A stretch of 64,000 nucleotides of DNA, taken from NCBI GenBank assembly GCA_964571195.1, contig CAZNAD010000005.1:1-64000 (forward strand). Reading direction: 5' to 3'. Position numbers and translations under genes: made by a program. The notes below the pieces were generated by a model. The model did not search any database, was not told the origin of the DNA, and saw only the letters and a program-made list of their open reading frames with translations. The stretch's first letter is position 1; each line of letters starts with the position of its first letter. This document shows positions 51,921 through 60,615 of this stretch, piece after piece. This DNA comes from PALSA-1006 sp964571195 (lineage in GTDB: Bacteria > Pseudomonadota > Gammaproteobacteria > Burkholderiales > Gallionellaceae).

Positions 51921-52292
51921 TCACTTTGCTGATTGAATCACGCGGAGGTCGCACTTCTTCAGTCGTTCTGCCATCACTCGCATGACAGCAATGGCAAACC
52001 CCGGAGTTTCATCAAGCAAGAAATGGAAACGTTTTTCATCGACTTTGGCAAGCTTGCAATTGCTGCTCGCGATAACGGTCGCATAACGCGGCGCTTTGTC
52101 AATTACGGCTATTTCGCCGAGTATCGCTCCAGACGTGCATTTCTCGAACAATACGCCGCCAATAAAAATATCGGCTTCACCTTCAACCAGGACATACATG
52201 ACATCGCCGAGCTCCCCCTCCCGGAACAGCGTTTTCCCGCTTTCAATTTCTATGAGATCGGTGTCGTTTTTAAATAGGTCGAAAAATGGCAT
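51921..52292 (-). CDS. Stand-alone cyclic nucleotide-binding domain protein
   Basis: The 123-aa product is a single cNMP-binding beta-roll with the phosphate-binding cassette GEIAVIDKAPRYATV (about 59-73), which includes the Arg that holds the cyclic phosphate in CRP-like proteins. It has no DNA-binding domain, so it is likely an adaptor or regulator, not a transcription factor. Its closeness to an adenylate cyclase and a cAMP phosphodiesterase-like gene suggests it may read the same cAMP pool. It has no membrane segment. Confidence 0.85.
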   Translation of the reverse strand: MPFFDLFKNDTDLIEIESGKTLFREGELGDVMYVLVEGEADIFIGGVLFEKCTSGAILGEIAVIDKAPRYATVIASSNCKLAKVDEKRFHFLLDETPGFAIAVMRVMAERLKKCDLRVIQSAK

Positions 52293-52346
52293 GAGGTTTT
52301 TCCTGAAAGAATGGTGTTGTTGAGAGGCGGGTTGGTTTTGCCGCCT

Positions 52347-52697
52347 TTAGTTGTTATCCTTGGTCTTCTTTGTGCTACTTTTGGATTTTGATGGGGCGAT
52401 ATCCTCTATTGCAACCCGTGATTTCAAAGGTGTGGATTTTGCACTGGTGGGCTTAAGCTGTTTCTTTGCCGCCTTGGCTGCTTCCTTTTCTCTCAATTCG
52501 CGCATCACTTTGCGCCATTCAAAAAGTTGCTCATCTTCCAATTCGAGCTGTATGGCCAAGGCTTCCTCGGTGGTGATTTTTTCTTTTTCGAGCCGATGCG
52601 GGAGTTTTCCTGACATTCTGGATAACAAGCGCTCGGATTCGATTTTTGACAACTTCGCAACCTTTGCCAAATATTCCGGCTTGCACATTTTTGCCAT
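52347..52697 (-). CDS. Hypothetical protein with lysine-rich tail
   Basis: The 116-aa product has a charged helical N-terminal half (EYLAKVAKLSKIESERLLSR, about 8-27) and a disordered Lys/Ser/Thr-rich C-terminal third with AKSTPLKSRVAIEDI. AGGAG is placed well before its ATG. I do not recognise a family. The basic tail suggests nucleic-acid contact, but this is only inference. It lies 54 nt upstream of the cNMP-binding gene on the same strand, so the two may be co-transcribed. Confidence 0.7.
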   Translation of the reverse strand: MAKMCKPEYLAKVAKLSKIESERLLSRMSGKLPHRLEKEKITTEEALAIQLELEDEQLFEWRKVMRELREKEAAKAAKKQLKPTSAKSTPLKSRVAIEDIAPSKSKSSTKKTKDNN

Positions 52698-52763
52698 GAA
52701 CTCTTCTCCTGTATGTTTAATTTATGTGCAAAATATTCTGACCCGGTAACCGATATGTTGCAC

Positions 52764-53567
52764 TCATCCGGCTTTGACCATTATTTCCTGATGCGGGATC
52801 GTTTGAAATTGGTTAACGAGCTGAAGCGGACTTGTTCGCCGCAGATCGTTCAACCCGTGTTTGCCTTCTTCTGTCAGATTTAACGCATGTAGCAGCCGCG
52901 ATTCGAAAGCGGCTGGTGTCGTCGAAATAATCTCATCGGGAACGCCGAATTTTTGCGTCAGTCTGGTATGGCTTTCAAAGCCGTAGGACACAACAAAGGG
53001 ATGCATTCCAGAGCTGATGGCAGCTAAATAATCACTGTATTCATCTCCGCACGCATAAGCACATGCCGGATTGATCTCCATGTATTGCCTTGCCTGTTTC
53101 AGATATGAGCACTTGTTTTCTTTCAACGGAATACAGGCGAAGTAATCGAACCGGTCGGTGTCTATGCCATGACGACCGAAAAGGCGCTTTAAAGTCTGTT
53201 CGGGTTCGATGGTGATGTTGCGCGTGATCAATCCTACACGGGTATTCGGACATTCCAGCAGTGTTTCTAACAGGGACGCGATGCCGGGATATAGAGTCGC
53301 CTCATGCCGGTAAACCTCCGTAAGCGTTTCACGTAAACGCTTACGGCTTTGTTTTCCAAATTGGCGGCGCAGATTCGTGGGAAACTCGCGCAAGCCACCA
53401 ATGAACTTGAATAGTTTGCGTCGCTTCTGGAAGCGGTCAATATCGCCGATATCCATGTCGTGTTGGAGAAAGGCAAGTTCAATAGCGTGAAAAGCATCAA
53501 TGGTCGTGCCATCGGCATCAAGCAGTACCAGTTGCTCTCTTTTGTTGTATCGAGCCATGTTGCTCAT
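52764..53567 (-). CDS. HAD-superfamily hydrolase
   Basis: The 267-aa product has HAD motif I LLDADGTTID near residue 20, a cap region of helices, a threonine-bearing motif II near GLITRN, a lysine-containing motif III (KENKC), and motif IV YACGDEYSDYLAA. Such proteins are mostly phosphatases of small metabolites, and the substrate is unknown. I set the start at 53567 (MSNMARYNKREQ). The frame is open 84 nt further upstream, but without HAD similarity. It lies 66 nt upstream of the lysine-rich hypothetical gene on the same strand. Confidence 0.82.
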   Translation of the reverse strand: MSNMARYNKREQLVLLDADGTTIDAFHAIELAFLQHDMDIGDIDRFQKRRKLFKFIGGLREFPTNLRRQFGKQSRKRLRETLTEVYRHEATLYPGIASLLETLLECPNTRVGLITRNITIEPEQTLKRLFGRHGIDTDRFDYFACIPLKENKCSYLKQARQYMEINPACAYACGDEYSDYLAAISSGMHPFVVSYGFESHTRLTQKFGVPDEIISTTPAAFESRLLHALNLTEEGKHGLNDLRRTSPLQLVNQFQTIPHQEIMVKAG

Positions 53568-53709
53568 GGTAGGGCGTTCTTGTGACAGGCGTGTGACGGT
53601 GGTGTCGGAATGCAAGCAGATCAAATTACCGCGAAACTTGCTGGTAATCATTCCAATCTAGAATGTCCGGGTGATATCCGATTGACCATCTCATGCAGGG
53701 GGAATTGTT

Positions 53710-55263
53710 ATGTATCGAAAACGTCCTATGACAATATTGGCTTTCGTCGCCTTGATGGCTTTGTCGCTGTACGCCGGTGCAGAAGGATTCGAACGGCGTG
53801 ATGCTCAGGCTGCATATATGAAGGCAGCGGTGCCCGAAGTAGAGTTCATTACGCTTCTTTCTGCGGGAGATACTGTTAATGGTTATACGATGGCAGGAAT
53901 TCCTGATGGGCTGGGGGTTTACGATAATGGGGATGGCACGTTTTCGGTGTTGATGAATCATGAGATATATGCCGATGACAACGGTCCGGTAGGTGTAGTG
54001 CGCGCACACGGTGGGACGGGCGCTTTTGTTTCGGAGTGGGTGATCGAGAAACGTGCGCTGAAAGTTCTTTCGGGTGCTGATTTGATGAAGAACGTCTATC
54101 AGCAAGATGCTCATACCGGCGCATGGCATGCCGTGCCGACAGTCGGCATGCAGGGAAAAACCCGTTCGTTCGCCCGCCTGTGCTCTGGCGATTTGGCTGA
54201 TCAGAATGCTTTCTTCAACAAGACTACCCGCCAGGGAACCCGGCAACGTATCTATTTAAATGGCGAAGAAGGAGCTCCGATATATCAGCGAGGTTTGGCA
54301 CACGTGGTTACCGGCCCCGACAAAGGCAAAAGCTATGTATTGCCCTGGACGATGGATGCCAACGGCGCGTGGGAGAATTTGCTGGCCAACCCGTATTCTG
54401 GCGACAACACCGTTGTGATCGGTAATGCCGATGGGGGGAGCAATGGCATCTATGTCTATGTCGGGAAAAAGCGTAAGACGGGTAACGATATTGAAAAGGC
54501 CGGACTGATAGCGGGCGCACTTTATCGTGTTGCAGTCAGTGGCAATCTCCCCGAAACCCGTGCTGTCGATGCCGGTCTTGGCCTCGTTATGAATACGAGG
54601 GGGAATTATGCGGGGGCGTTTAGCCTTGTTGCTGGGGCGGATGCGGGCAATGCCTCTAGCACCCGCTTTTTGCGTCCTGAAGATGGGGCTTGGGATAAGA
54701 AGAATCACAATCGCTATTTTTTCGTCACTACCGACCGGATGGACGCGGAAAAAGACGGGAATTTGAATCCTGATGTCGAAGCGCACCAAATCGGGCGCTC
54801 ACGTTTGTGGGCACTAAACTTCGTCGATTCCGCCAAACCTGAACTCGGTGGAGAGCTTGAAATGTTGCTGGATGGCACGACTGGTCGAGGTGGTTATCAG
54901 ATGCTGGACAACATGACTGTGAACGACGATGGTTCGATCCTGCTTCAAGAGGATGTCGGCGATAACCAGCACAACGGCAAGTTATGGCGCTTCGATCCCG
55001 CAGATGGAACGCTGGTCAAGCTGGCTGCTTTTGATCCCGCGCTATTCGGGGATATCGGCGTCGCTGCTGCCCTCACCAAAGATGAGGAATCTTCCGGGGT
55101 GATCGACATTACCGGCATTCTTGGGCGTAAGGACGGCAAGGTTTACAACCTGCTGGTCGCACAAAATCACGCACCCAGTGGCGATCCGAAAACAGTGCAG
55201 GGAGGCCAACTGTTGCTGATGGTTCGCTCCATACAGAAACATCGAGGGGCGAACACCCGCTAA
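53710..55263 (+). CDS. Secreted PhoX/DUF839-like protein (putative phosphatase)
   Basis: The 517-aa product has a signal peptide (about 1-24) and PhoX-like features. These include GIPDGLGVYDNGDGTFSVL followed by MNHE, an acidic metal-binding RPEDGAWD, and Asp/Asn/Gly-rich loops typical of a calcium-binding beta-propeller. PhoX enzymes are calcium/iron alkaline phosphatases made under phosphate starvation, but many DUF839 members are untested. AGGGGGGA precedes the ATG. A phosphate role fits the lipid-remodelling genes and phoU nearby. I saw no Pho box upstream. Confidence 0.72.
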   Translation: MYRKRPMTILAFVALMALSLYAGAEGFERRDAQAAYMKAAVPEVEFITLLSAGDTVNGYTMAGIPDGLGVYDNGDGTFSVLMNHEIYADDNGPVGVVRAHGGTGAFVSEWVIEKRALKVLSGADLMKNVYQQDAHTGAWHAVPTVGMQGKTRSFARLCSGDLADQNAFFNKTTRQGTRQRIYLNGEEGAPIYQRGLAHVVTGPDKGKSYVLPWTMDANGAWENLLANPYSGDNTVVIGNADGGSNGIYVYVGKKRKTGNDIEKAGLIAGALYRVAVSGNLPETRAVDAGLGLVMNTRGNYAGAFSLVAGADAGNASSTRFLRPEDGAWDKKNHNRYFFVTTDRMDAEKDGNLNPDVEAHQIGRSRLWALNFVDSAKPELGGELEMLLDGTTGRGGYQMLDNMTVNDDGSILLQEDVGDNQHNGKLWRFDPADGTLVKLAAFDPALFGDIGVAAALTKDEESSGVIDITGILGRKDGKVYNLLVAQNHAPSGDPKTVQGGQLLLMVRSIQKHRGANTR

Positions 55264-55323
55264 GCAGAAATTTCGAGCTGGAAAAGATGCTTGCTAGTCC
55301 TGCTCAGTAGTGTGCCTGCGGGC

Positions 55324-55350
55324 AAAAAAAAGCATCCGGTTAGGGATGCT
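55324..55350 (-). terminator. Rho-independent terminator for the minus-strand glycosyltransferase gene
   Basis: On the minus strand a 7-bp stem (AGCATCC with GGATGCT, 55344-55350 with 55331-55337) is followed by seven T residues (55324-55330). It lies about 80 nt beyond the glycosyltransferase stop. Confidence 0.8.
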
Positions 55351-55429
55351 GAAAGAGGGGAGGAACTACATGCAACATTATGCCGACCTTGTATGAACAG
55401 GATATGACAAGGTGCTCAGGCTGATGGAT

Positions 55430-56632
55430 CTAGTATTCCGAGCCTGCCGTATTTTTGGCCAGTGTCAGTTCGGACAAGGTGTTCGGTGCCAGAACGGAAT
55501 GATAAAAACCTACCATGCGCTCGGCCTGATGACTTGCTGACCAGGAGTGGGCGTAGTCGCGACCGGAGGCACTCAGTGCTTTGCGGGTTTCACTGTCTGC
55601 CAGCATTTTGACCACTTTGTCGGAGAAATCATCCAGCTCCTCTTTGGCAATCCATACCCCGAGTCCATCGCGTAACACATCACGGGTGCCCAGTTCCGCC
55701 GTCGAAATGACCGGGACTCCTTGCGCCATTGCTTCCAGCAAGACCAGTCCCTGCGTCTCGGTGCGCGAGGAGAAGACGAAGATGTCGGCGGAGCTGTAGC
55801 AACTGTTCAATTCGGTGTGGCGATCCAGATAACCGATGAACATGACGTTGTTGCTGAGTTCCCGTGTCGCGACCTCTTGCATCAGACTGTCGCGTGCCGG
55901 GCCTTCTCCCGCGATAACGAACAGGATCTCGGGAACCTTTACCCTGACGCGAGCCAGGACTTTTAGCAGGAAGCCGATGTTTTTTTCGTGGGCGACACGT
56001 CCGACAAAAAGCAGCACAGGCCTGTCTTGTGGGATGCCGTAGTTGGCGCGGAAGGCGGCACGGTCTCCTGCTACGAAGCTGCCCGGTTCAATACCGGTTG
56101 GAATAACCTCGGTAGGGGTGTCTATGCCGTAATTTTTCAGAACTTGCAGCATGGGGTGGGAGGGAACGACCATGCCGTCCAGGCTGTTGCCCTGATGACG
56201 CGAAAAACGTTTGGCGATGAAGCGCATCAGCATCTTCGGCACGAACGGTATGTAGTGGTACAGATACTCTTCAAAGAAGGTATGGTAGGTCTCGACACAG
56301 GGAATGCCCAGAGACTTCGATAATTTGGTGCCCAGATAGTGGGCCACGAACGGGGTCTGGATATGGATGATGTCGTATTGTTCCGCGCGTAATTTGTCGA
56401 GATGCCCCATCACCCAGCCATACTGCATGAGCCGGTCTTCCGGGTCCATGGGCAGGTGGCGGGAGGGGACGCGCAGGATGTCGGTCTCATCCGCGCTCGG
56501 GGTCAGATAATCGGGGGCGATCAGGTGCACGGTGTGCCCGAGCGCGCGCAGGTTGCGGCGGAAGGTCTCTATCGAGGTAGAGACACCGTTGATACGCGGG
56601 AAATAGACATCGGAGATGAGCAGGATTTTCAT
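55430..56632 (-). CDS. GT4-family glycosyltransferase, probable diacylglycerol glycosyltransferase (Agt-like)
   Basis: The 400-aa product is a GT-B fold glycosyltransferase. It has an N-terminal FPRINGVSTSIETF and the C-terminal nucleotide-sugar motif SRTETQGLVLLEAMAQG, with the EX7E pair. It resembles enzymes adding sugars to diacylglycerol. It begins 21 nt after the PlcP-like gene, and in other bacteria plcP and agt form an operon that replaces phospholipids with glycolipids when phosphate is scarce. The acceptor here is inferred from that context. Confidence 0.8.
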   Translation of the reverse strand: MKILLISDVYFPRINGVSTSIETFRRNLRALGHTVHLIAPDYLTPSADETDILRVPSRHLPMDPEDRLMQYGWVMGHLDKLRAEQYDIIHIQTPFVAHYLGTKLSKSLGIPCVETYHTFFEEYLYHYIPFVPKMLMRFIAKRFSRHQGNSLDGMVVPSHPMLQVLKNYGIDTPTEVIPTGIEPGSFVAGDRAAFRANYGIPQDRPVLLFVGRVAHEKNIGFLLKVLARVRVKVPEILFVIAGEGPARDSLMQEVATRELSNNVMFIGYLDRHTELNSCYSSADIFVFSSRTETQGLVLLEAMAQGVPVISTAELGTRDVLRDGLGVWIAKEELDDFSDKVVKMLADSETRKALSASGRDYAHSWSASHQAERMVGFYHSVLAPNTLSELTLAKNTAGSEY

Positions 56633-56653
56633 GGTGGTTCTCCTTGGTGTGGA

Positions 56654-57439
56654 TTAACTCGGTTGCCGGGAAGGTGATTCGGAGTGGGCGGGCTGTGTGC
56701 CGTTCCAGAGGATGAGTTCCATGCGGCCATCCAGGTGTTCAACGATGGCGGTGCAACTGTCCACCCAATCGCCGCAATTGATATAAGTGAGCCCTTCGAC
56801 CTCTTTGATCATGGGCCAATGGATATGGCCACAGATCACACCGTCCAGTTGGCGCTCGCGGATATGGTGGATGACCGAATTTTCGAAATTGAAGATGAAG
56901 TTCACCGCAGTTTTGACCTTGCGTTTGGCATAACCGGCCAGTGACCAGTAGCCTGGTCGTTTGAACGTGCGGCGCAGCCATGACAGATAGACGTTCATCT
57001 GGACCAGGATGTCATAGGCGATATCTCCGAGGATAGCTACCCACTTATGGTGGCGCGTCACCTGGTCGAACTCGTCACCATGCAGCAACAGATAGCGGCG
57101 GCCATCCGCAGCAACGTGGACGTAGTCATGCTCTACCAGCACATCGCCGAACGAGGTGCCCACATATTCACGCATCGCCTCATCGTGGTTACCGGGAATG
57201 AAGAACACTTTCTCGCCGTGACGTGCGCGGCGCAACATCTTCTGCACGAAAGTGTTCTGCGCATGTGACCAATGCACCCCGCCACGGCGCATGGCCCACA
57301 AGTCGACGATGTCGCCGAGCAGAAACACGTGTTCGGAGGAGTAGGCCTTCAGGAATTCGAGCAGATGATGAGCCTGGCAGGCCTTGGTGCCCAGATGGAT
57401 GTCGGACAGGAAGATCGAGCGCACTTGCTGCACGTTCAT
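56654..57439 (-). CDS. Calcineurin-like metallophosphoesterase, PlcP/LpxH-like
   Basis: The 261-aa product has the metal motifs FLSDIHLG, LLGDIVDLW, IPGNHDE, LLHGDEFD and CGHIHWP. It matches the family that contains LpxH (UDP-diacylglucosamine hydrolase) and PlcP, the phospholipase C used in phosphate-limited lipid remodelling. Linkage to a GT4 gene favours PlcP. I chose the ATG at 57439, where family similarity starts. A GTG at 57514 would add 25 residues without similarity. Confidence 0.8.
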   Translation of the reverse strand: MNVQQVRSIFLSDIHLGTKACQAHHLLEFLKAYSSEHVFLLGDIVDLWAMRRGGVHWSHAQNTFVQKMLRRARHGEKVFFIPGNHDEAMREYVGTSFGDVLVEHDYVHVAADGRRYLLLHGDEFDQVTRHHKWVAILGDIAYDILVQMNVYLSWLRRTFKRPGYWSLAGYAKRKVKTAVNFIFNFENSVIHHIRERQLDGVICGHIHWPMIKEVEGLTYINCGDWVDSCTAIVEHLDGRMELILWNGTQPAHSESPSRQPS

Positions 57440-57692
57440 GTCCGTATCGTCTGGAGGGCAGTCTGTGCTGCGCTTGTCATTGCGGAGATCTTTTCCATGG
57501 ACACAGCATGGCACGCGAATATTTCATCTTTGTTGCGGATTTGTGTCCGGTAAGTGAATTCATCTCTGAGCTGATGGCGGAGGGGAAAGGTTCAAGCGCG
57601 CAAGCATCATCGTAAATTCATCTCGACATCATAAAAGTGCAATGCAGGGAGAATAGAGTGGGGTCGTGACCGACTTGTCCGAAAGGAACGAA

Positions 57693-57875
57693 ATGACTTA
57701 TTTGATTCCGATGTTGTTCGTGCTGTTGTTTGCGGTGGTCGTGCTGATGGCGGGCATCCTGCTGAACCGGGAGCCGGGGCAAACTATTCAGGAGGCGATC
57801 AGTGACAGTCTGGTCTGGGGAGCGGGATGTTTTATCTCGTTCGGTACTGAATTCATGATACTGGGACATGTTTGA
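57693..57875 (+). CDS. Small membrane protein, 60 aa
   Basis: The product starts MTYLIPMLFVLLFAVVVLMA (one clear membrane helix), then NREPGQTIQEAISDSLVWG and a second hydrophobic stretch (GAGCFISFGTEFMI). AAAGGA precedes the ATG. I recognise no family. It lies 52 nt upstream of the CBS-GGDEF gene on the same strand, so it may be its partner or only share its transcript. Confidence 0.6.
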   Translation: MTYLIPMLFVLLFAVVVLMAGILLNREPGQTIQEAISDSLVWGAGCFISFGTEFMILGHV

Positions 57876-57927
57876 AACCGGAAGGGCAGAGGCCCACCTC
57901 CCGTTAAATACCCGGCAGGAGCATTCT

Positions 57928-58881
57928 ATGGCAAGCGAATCATCCGATAGCAGCAACGCGACCGTGGAGCATCTGCTCAGAGAGGTTCCTTCGGTACACG
58001 AATCGACCAGTTGCGGCAAGGTGCTGGAGATATTCCACGAGAACAAAAAGTTGTATGCACTTCCCATTGTTAACGATAAAGACAGGCCGGTCGGATTGGT
58101 GGTCCGGCAGGATCTGACCGAGTTTTTCAGCAAACAGTTCGTCAAAGAATTGAAGGGTAAAAAACCGATCTCCACCCTGATGGATGATGATCCCATCATC
58201 GTCGACCGCAGCACCGGGATCGAAGATGTCTCCCGCATCATTCTGGATGCGGGCATGGAGCACATGGTGAGCGGTTTCATCATCACCAAGGAAAAACGCT
58301 ACATGGGCATGGCCAACGGTTATGACCTGCTGGACGAGATGACCAGCCGCAAACAACGTTACCTGTTCGGTCTGGCGCATTACGATCAATTGACCGGCCT
58401 GCCAAACCGTACCCTGTTGATGGACCGGTTGAATCAGGCGCTCTGCGCATCCAGCCGGACGCCGCGTGCCTTGTCGCTGATGTTCGTTGATCTGGACGGA
58501 TTCAAGGCGGTCAATGACACTTACGGCCACTCGATTGGGGACAGATTGCTGAAAGAAGTGGCGGAGCGTTTATTGGCCTGTCTGCGGGAAGGTGATACTG
58601 CCGCCCGCCTGGGGGGAGACGAGTTTGTTGTACTGTTGCTCGATTCCGATCTCGAGCGTGCGATCACGGTCGCACACCGTATACTCGGAATGCTGCGGGT
58701 ACCTTACGAGTTCGGCAAGAAGACCATATCGAGCATCTCGGCCAGCATCGGTATCGCGGAATATCCGGTTCATGCTGAAGATATGGATACCTTGCTGACT
58801 TCCGCAGACAATGCCATGTATGTCGCCAAAAAATGCGGCAAGAACCAATTTGCGGTGTTCTGTTCAGAAACGGATAAATGA
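57928..58881 (+). CDS. CBS-domain GGDEF diguanylate cyclase
   Basis: The 317-aa soluble product has a pair of CBS domains (about 10-130) and a GGDEF domain with LGGDEFVV. The product-inhibition site RXXD (REGD) sits five residues before GGDEF, so feedback inhibition by c-di-GMP is expected. CBS domains often sense adenine nucleotides, which would link c-di-GMP synthesis to energy state. AGGAG precedes the ATG at 57928. It is convergent with the olsB-like gene across a two-way terminator. Confidence 0.9.
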   Translation: MASESSDSSNATVEHLLREVPSVHESTSCGKVLEIFHENKKLYALPIVNDKDRPVGLVVRQDLTEFFSKQFVKELKGKKPISTLMDDDPIIVDRSTGIEDVSRIILDAGMEHMVSGFIITKEKRYMGMANGYDLLDEMTSRKQRYLFGLAHYDQLTGLPNRTLLMDRLNQALCASSRTPRALSLMFVDLDGFKAVNDTYGHSIGDRLLKEVAERLLACLREGDTAARLGGDEFVVLLLDSDLERAITVAHRILGMLRVPYEFGKKTISSISASIGIAEYPVHAEDMDTLLTSADNAMYVAKKCGKNQFAVFCSETDK

Positions 58882-58913
58882 TCTGATGTAGTAATGAAAG
58901 AAGTGTAGTAATG

Positions 58914-58949
58914 AAAAAAGCCTCCGCGTGATGTGCGGAGGCTTTTTTT
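58914..58949. terminator. Two-way terminator between the GGDEF and olsB-like genes
   Basis: AGCCTCCGC (58919-58927) pairs with GCGGAGGCT (58935-58943). An A-run flanks the left arm and a T-run the right arm, so the hairpin can stop transcription from either side. It sits between two convergent genes. Confidence 0.88.
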
Positions 58950-58959
58950 CATCGCCGGA

Positions 58960-59718
58960 TCAGGAGGCTTTGCGCATGAAATGTTTGGCGTAACGTTCGT
59001 TCATACGCGAGACCGGCATCAGGATGAACAGGTCGGCACAATTAAAATCAGGGTCCCAGGCGGGCTCGCCGGCGATGTAGGCACCGAGGCGCAGATAACC
59101 CTTGATGAGCGGCGGGATGATCACTTCCATGTCGCGGTTCAGCGCTTCCAGCGGCAGGGGGCAATGCGGGAACACGCGATATTCGGCGGGGGCCGCATGC
59201 AGCTTGTGTACCTTGTTGTACACGCTGGCGGCGTAATGACCACCGTCGCTCATGCCTATGCTGGCACAGCCGATCAGATATTCGTGGTTGTGTTTGCCGA
59301 TATAGTCGGCCAGACCGCTCCATAACTGGGTGATGGTCGCACCGTCGCGATAGTCCCGGTGTACACAGGAACGTCCCACTTCCACCATGCGGTCGCGCAG
59401 ATGAGCCAGACGTCCGATGTCGAACTCTGTCTCGGAATAATATCCACCGGCCTTGACTGCTTGCTCGGGCGGCAGAATGCGATAAGTGCCGACCACCCGG
59501 TTCGCATTGTGGTCGCGTACCAGCAGGTGATCGCAATAGCGGTCGTAACGGTCGATGTCCAGGCCGGATTCGGCGCTGGGTAATTTTGCGCCCATCTCTT
59601 CGGCGAATACCTTGAAACGGATGCGCTGTGCCTCCTCTACATCGGCACCGGTGCGTGCCAGACTGTAGGTGAGTCTTCTGGGTGATTCATCGGCCTGTTG
59701 CTGGATCAGATCGAGCAT
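58960..59718 (-). CDS. olsB: OlsB-like ornithine N-acyltransferase (GNAT family)
   Basis: The 252-aa product belongs to the GNAT/hemolysin-like N-acyltransferase family. It has RIRFKVFAEEMGAKL near residue 33, VGTYRILPPEQA, VEVGRSCVHRDYRDGATI and LIGCASIGMSD. OlsB adds a 3-hydroxy fatty acyl chain to ornithine, the first step to ornithine lipids. The start is the ATG at 59718 with AGGAGA upstream. The upstream neighbour on the same strand is the OlsA-like acyltransferase, and a Pho box lies between them. Exact amino-acid specificity is not proven. Confidence 0.8.
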   Translation of the reverse strand: MLDLIQQQADESPRRLTYSLARTGADVEEAQRIRFKVFAEEMGAKLPSAESGLDIDRYDRYCDHLLVRDHNANRVVGTYRILPPEQAVKAGGYYSETEFDIGRLAHLRDRMVEVGRSCVHRDYRDGATITQLWSGLADYIGKHNHEYLIGCASIGMSDGGHYAASVYNKVHKLHAAPAEYRVFPHCPLPLEALNRDMEVIIPPLIKGYLRLGAYIAGEPAWDPDFNCADLFILMPVSRMNERYAKHFMRKAS

Positions 59719-59769
59719 GTGGATCTCCTGTCGGGTTGATAGAGCCAGCTTAGTAGCGCGATGTTGCGG

Positions 59770-59802
59770 GAGCATGAAGAGATGATGAAAAATTGATGAA
59801 GC
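59770..59802 (-). promoter_or_regulatory. Three-unit Pho box upstream of olsB
   Basis: Read on the minus strand, three consecutive 11-bp units (GCTTCATCAAT, TTTTCATCATC, TCTTCATGCTC) each carry TTCAT at the same place. PhoB binds direct repeats with the 11-bp period of CTGTCAT plus four bases, and TCAT is its most conserved part. The array ends about 50 nt before the olsB start. PhoB binding is inferred. Confidence 0.75.
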
Positions 59803-59807
59803 AGGCT

Positions 59808-60569
59808 TTATGCTGCTTCCGCTCCGGCGGAGTGGAACAGTGCGGAGTGGATTTGTTCCCGTGCCAGAGCGGTCAGGGCGCGCCTGTCCCCAAGTCGCGC
59901 ATCCAGCGGCGCGAGCGTGGTGATGCGGACATGCAGGCGGTGCGCGCCCAGAATGTTGCGTAAAGACGAGATGAACGACATCTCACCGATATAGGCAGGC
60001 AGCGTGCTGGGCGTGCCGTGTTCATCCAGATAACGAATGGCGAGCGGCTGGATCTTGCCAGCGGCGTCAATGGCGGGTTGCAGCAGGGAAGAGTGGAAGT
60101 GTGCGAGCTGTGTGCCATCGGTCGTGGTGCCTTCGGGGAACACTGCCAGTGTCTCCCCGTGTTGCAGCAAATCGACCATGCGGGTATTGATCCGGGCGGC
60201 GGCGCGGGCTTTGCCGCGCTCGATGAACAGCGTCTCCGCACGCGCGCATAACCAGCCCAGCACGGGCCAGCGGCGCACCTCGTCCTTGGCGACGAAACGC
60301 ATTGGTGTCACGGCGTTGAGCACGAAGATATCCAGCCACGAGATATGGTTGCTGACGATCAGCACATTGTGTGGCGCGTGTAACCGTTCGCTTTGGGCGA
60401 GTTCGATGTGCACGTTCAGGATACGCAACAGTTTGGCCGACCAGCTTTGCAGGATGCGCCGCTTGGCCATATGAGGCAGGCGCGGATAGGCCAGCGCAAG
60501 GAGCAACCCGTGTAACAGGTGCAGCAGGAAACGTAGCGCGCGTATCAATCTACTCAACAGGCTAAACAC
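59808..60569 (-). CDS. olsA: OlsA/PlsC-like 1-acyl acyltransferase
   Basis: The 253-aa product has a membrane-anchoring N-terminus (LLHLLHGLLLALAYP), the acyltransferase motif NHISWLD, FIERGKARAAARI, and the substrate motif FPEGTTTDG. These are PlsC-family features, and the pairing with an OlsB-like gene suggests OlsA, which completes ornithine lipid synthesis by adding the second acyl chain. The start is uncertain. I use the GTG at 60569, just before the first hydrophobic segment. The open frame extends upstream through the end of phoU. Confidence 0.78.
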   Translation of the reverse strand: MFSLLSRLIRALRFLLHLLHGLLLALAYPRLPHMAKRRILQSWSAKLLRILNVHIELAQSERLHAPHNVLIVSNHISWLDIFVLNAVTPMRFVAKDEVRRWPVLGWLCARAETLFIERGKARAAARINTRMVDLLQHGETLAVFPEGTTTDGTQLAHFHSSLLQPAIDAAGKIQPLAIRYLDEHGTPSTLPAYIGEMSFISSLRNILGAHRLHVRITTLAPLDARLGDRRALTALAREQIHSALFHSAGAEAA

Positions 60570-60615
60570 CGACAGGCTTTCGCAGCAATGGGGGCATGAG
60601 CGCTGCCGGAAGTAC

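Noticed and set aside
57611..57629. TTCAT/ATCAT repeat at 11-bp spacing before the small membrane gene as a Pho box
   Set aside because: Only the TCAT halves match (about 8 of 14) and no good -10 follows. This is too weak next to the three-unit array at 59770.
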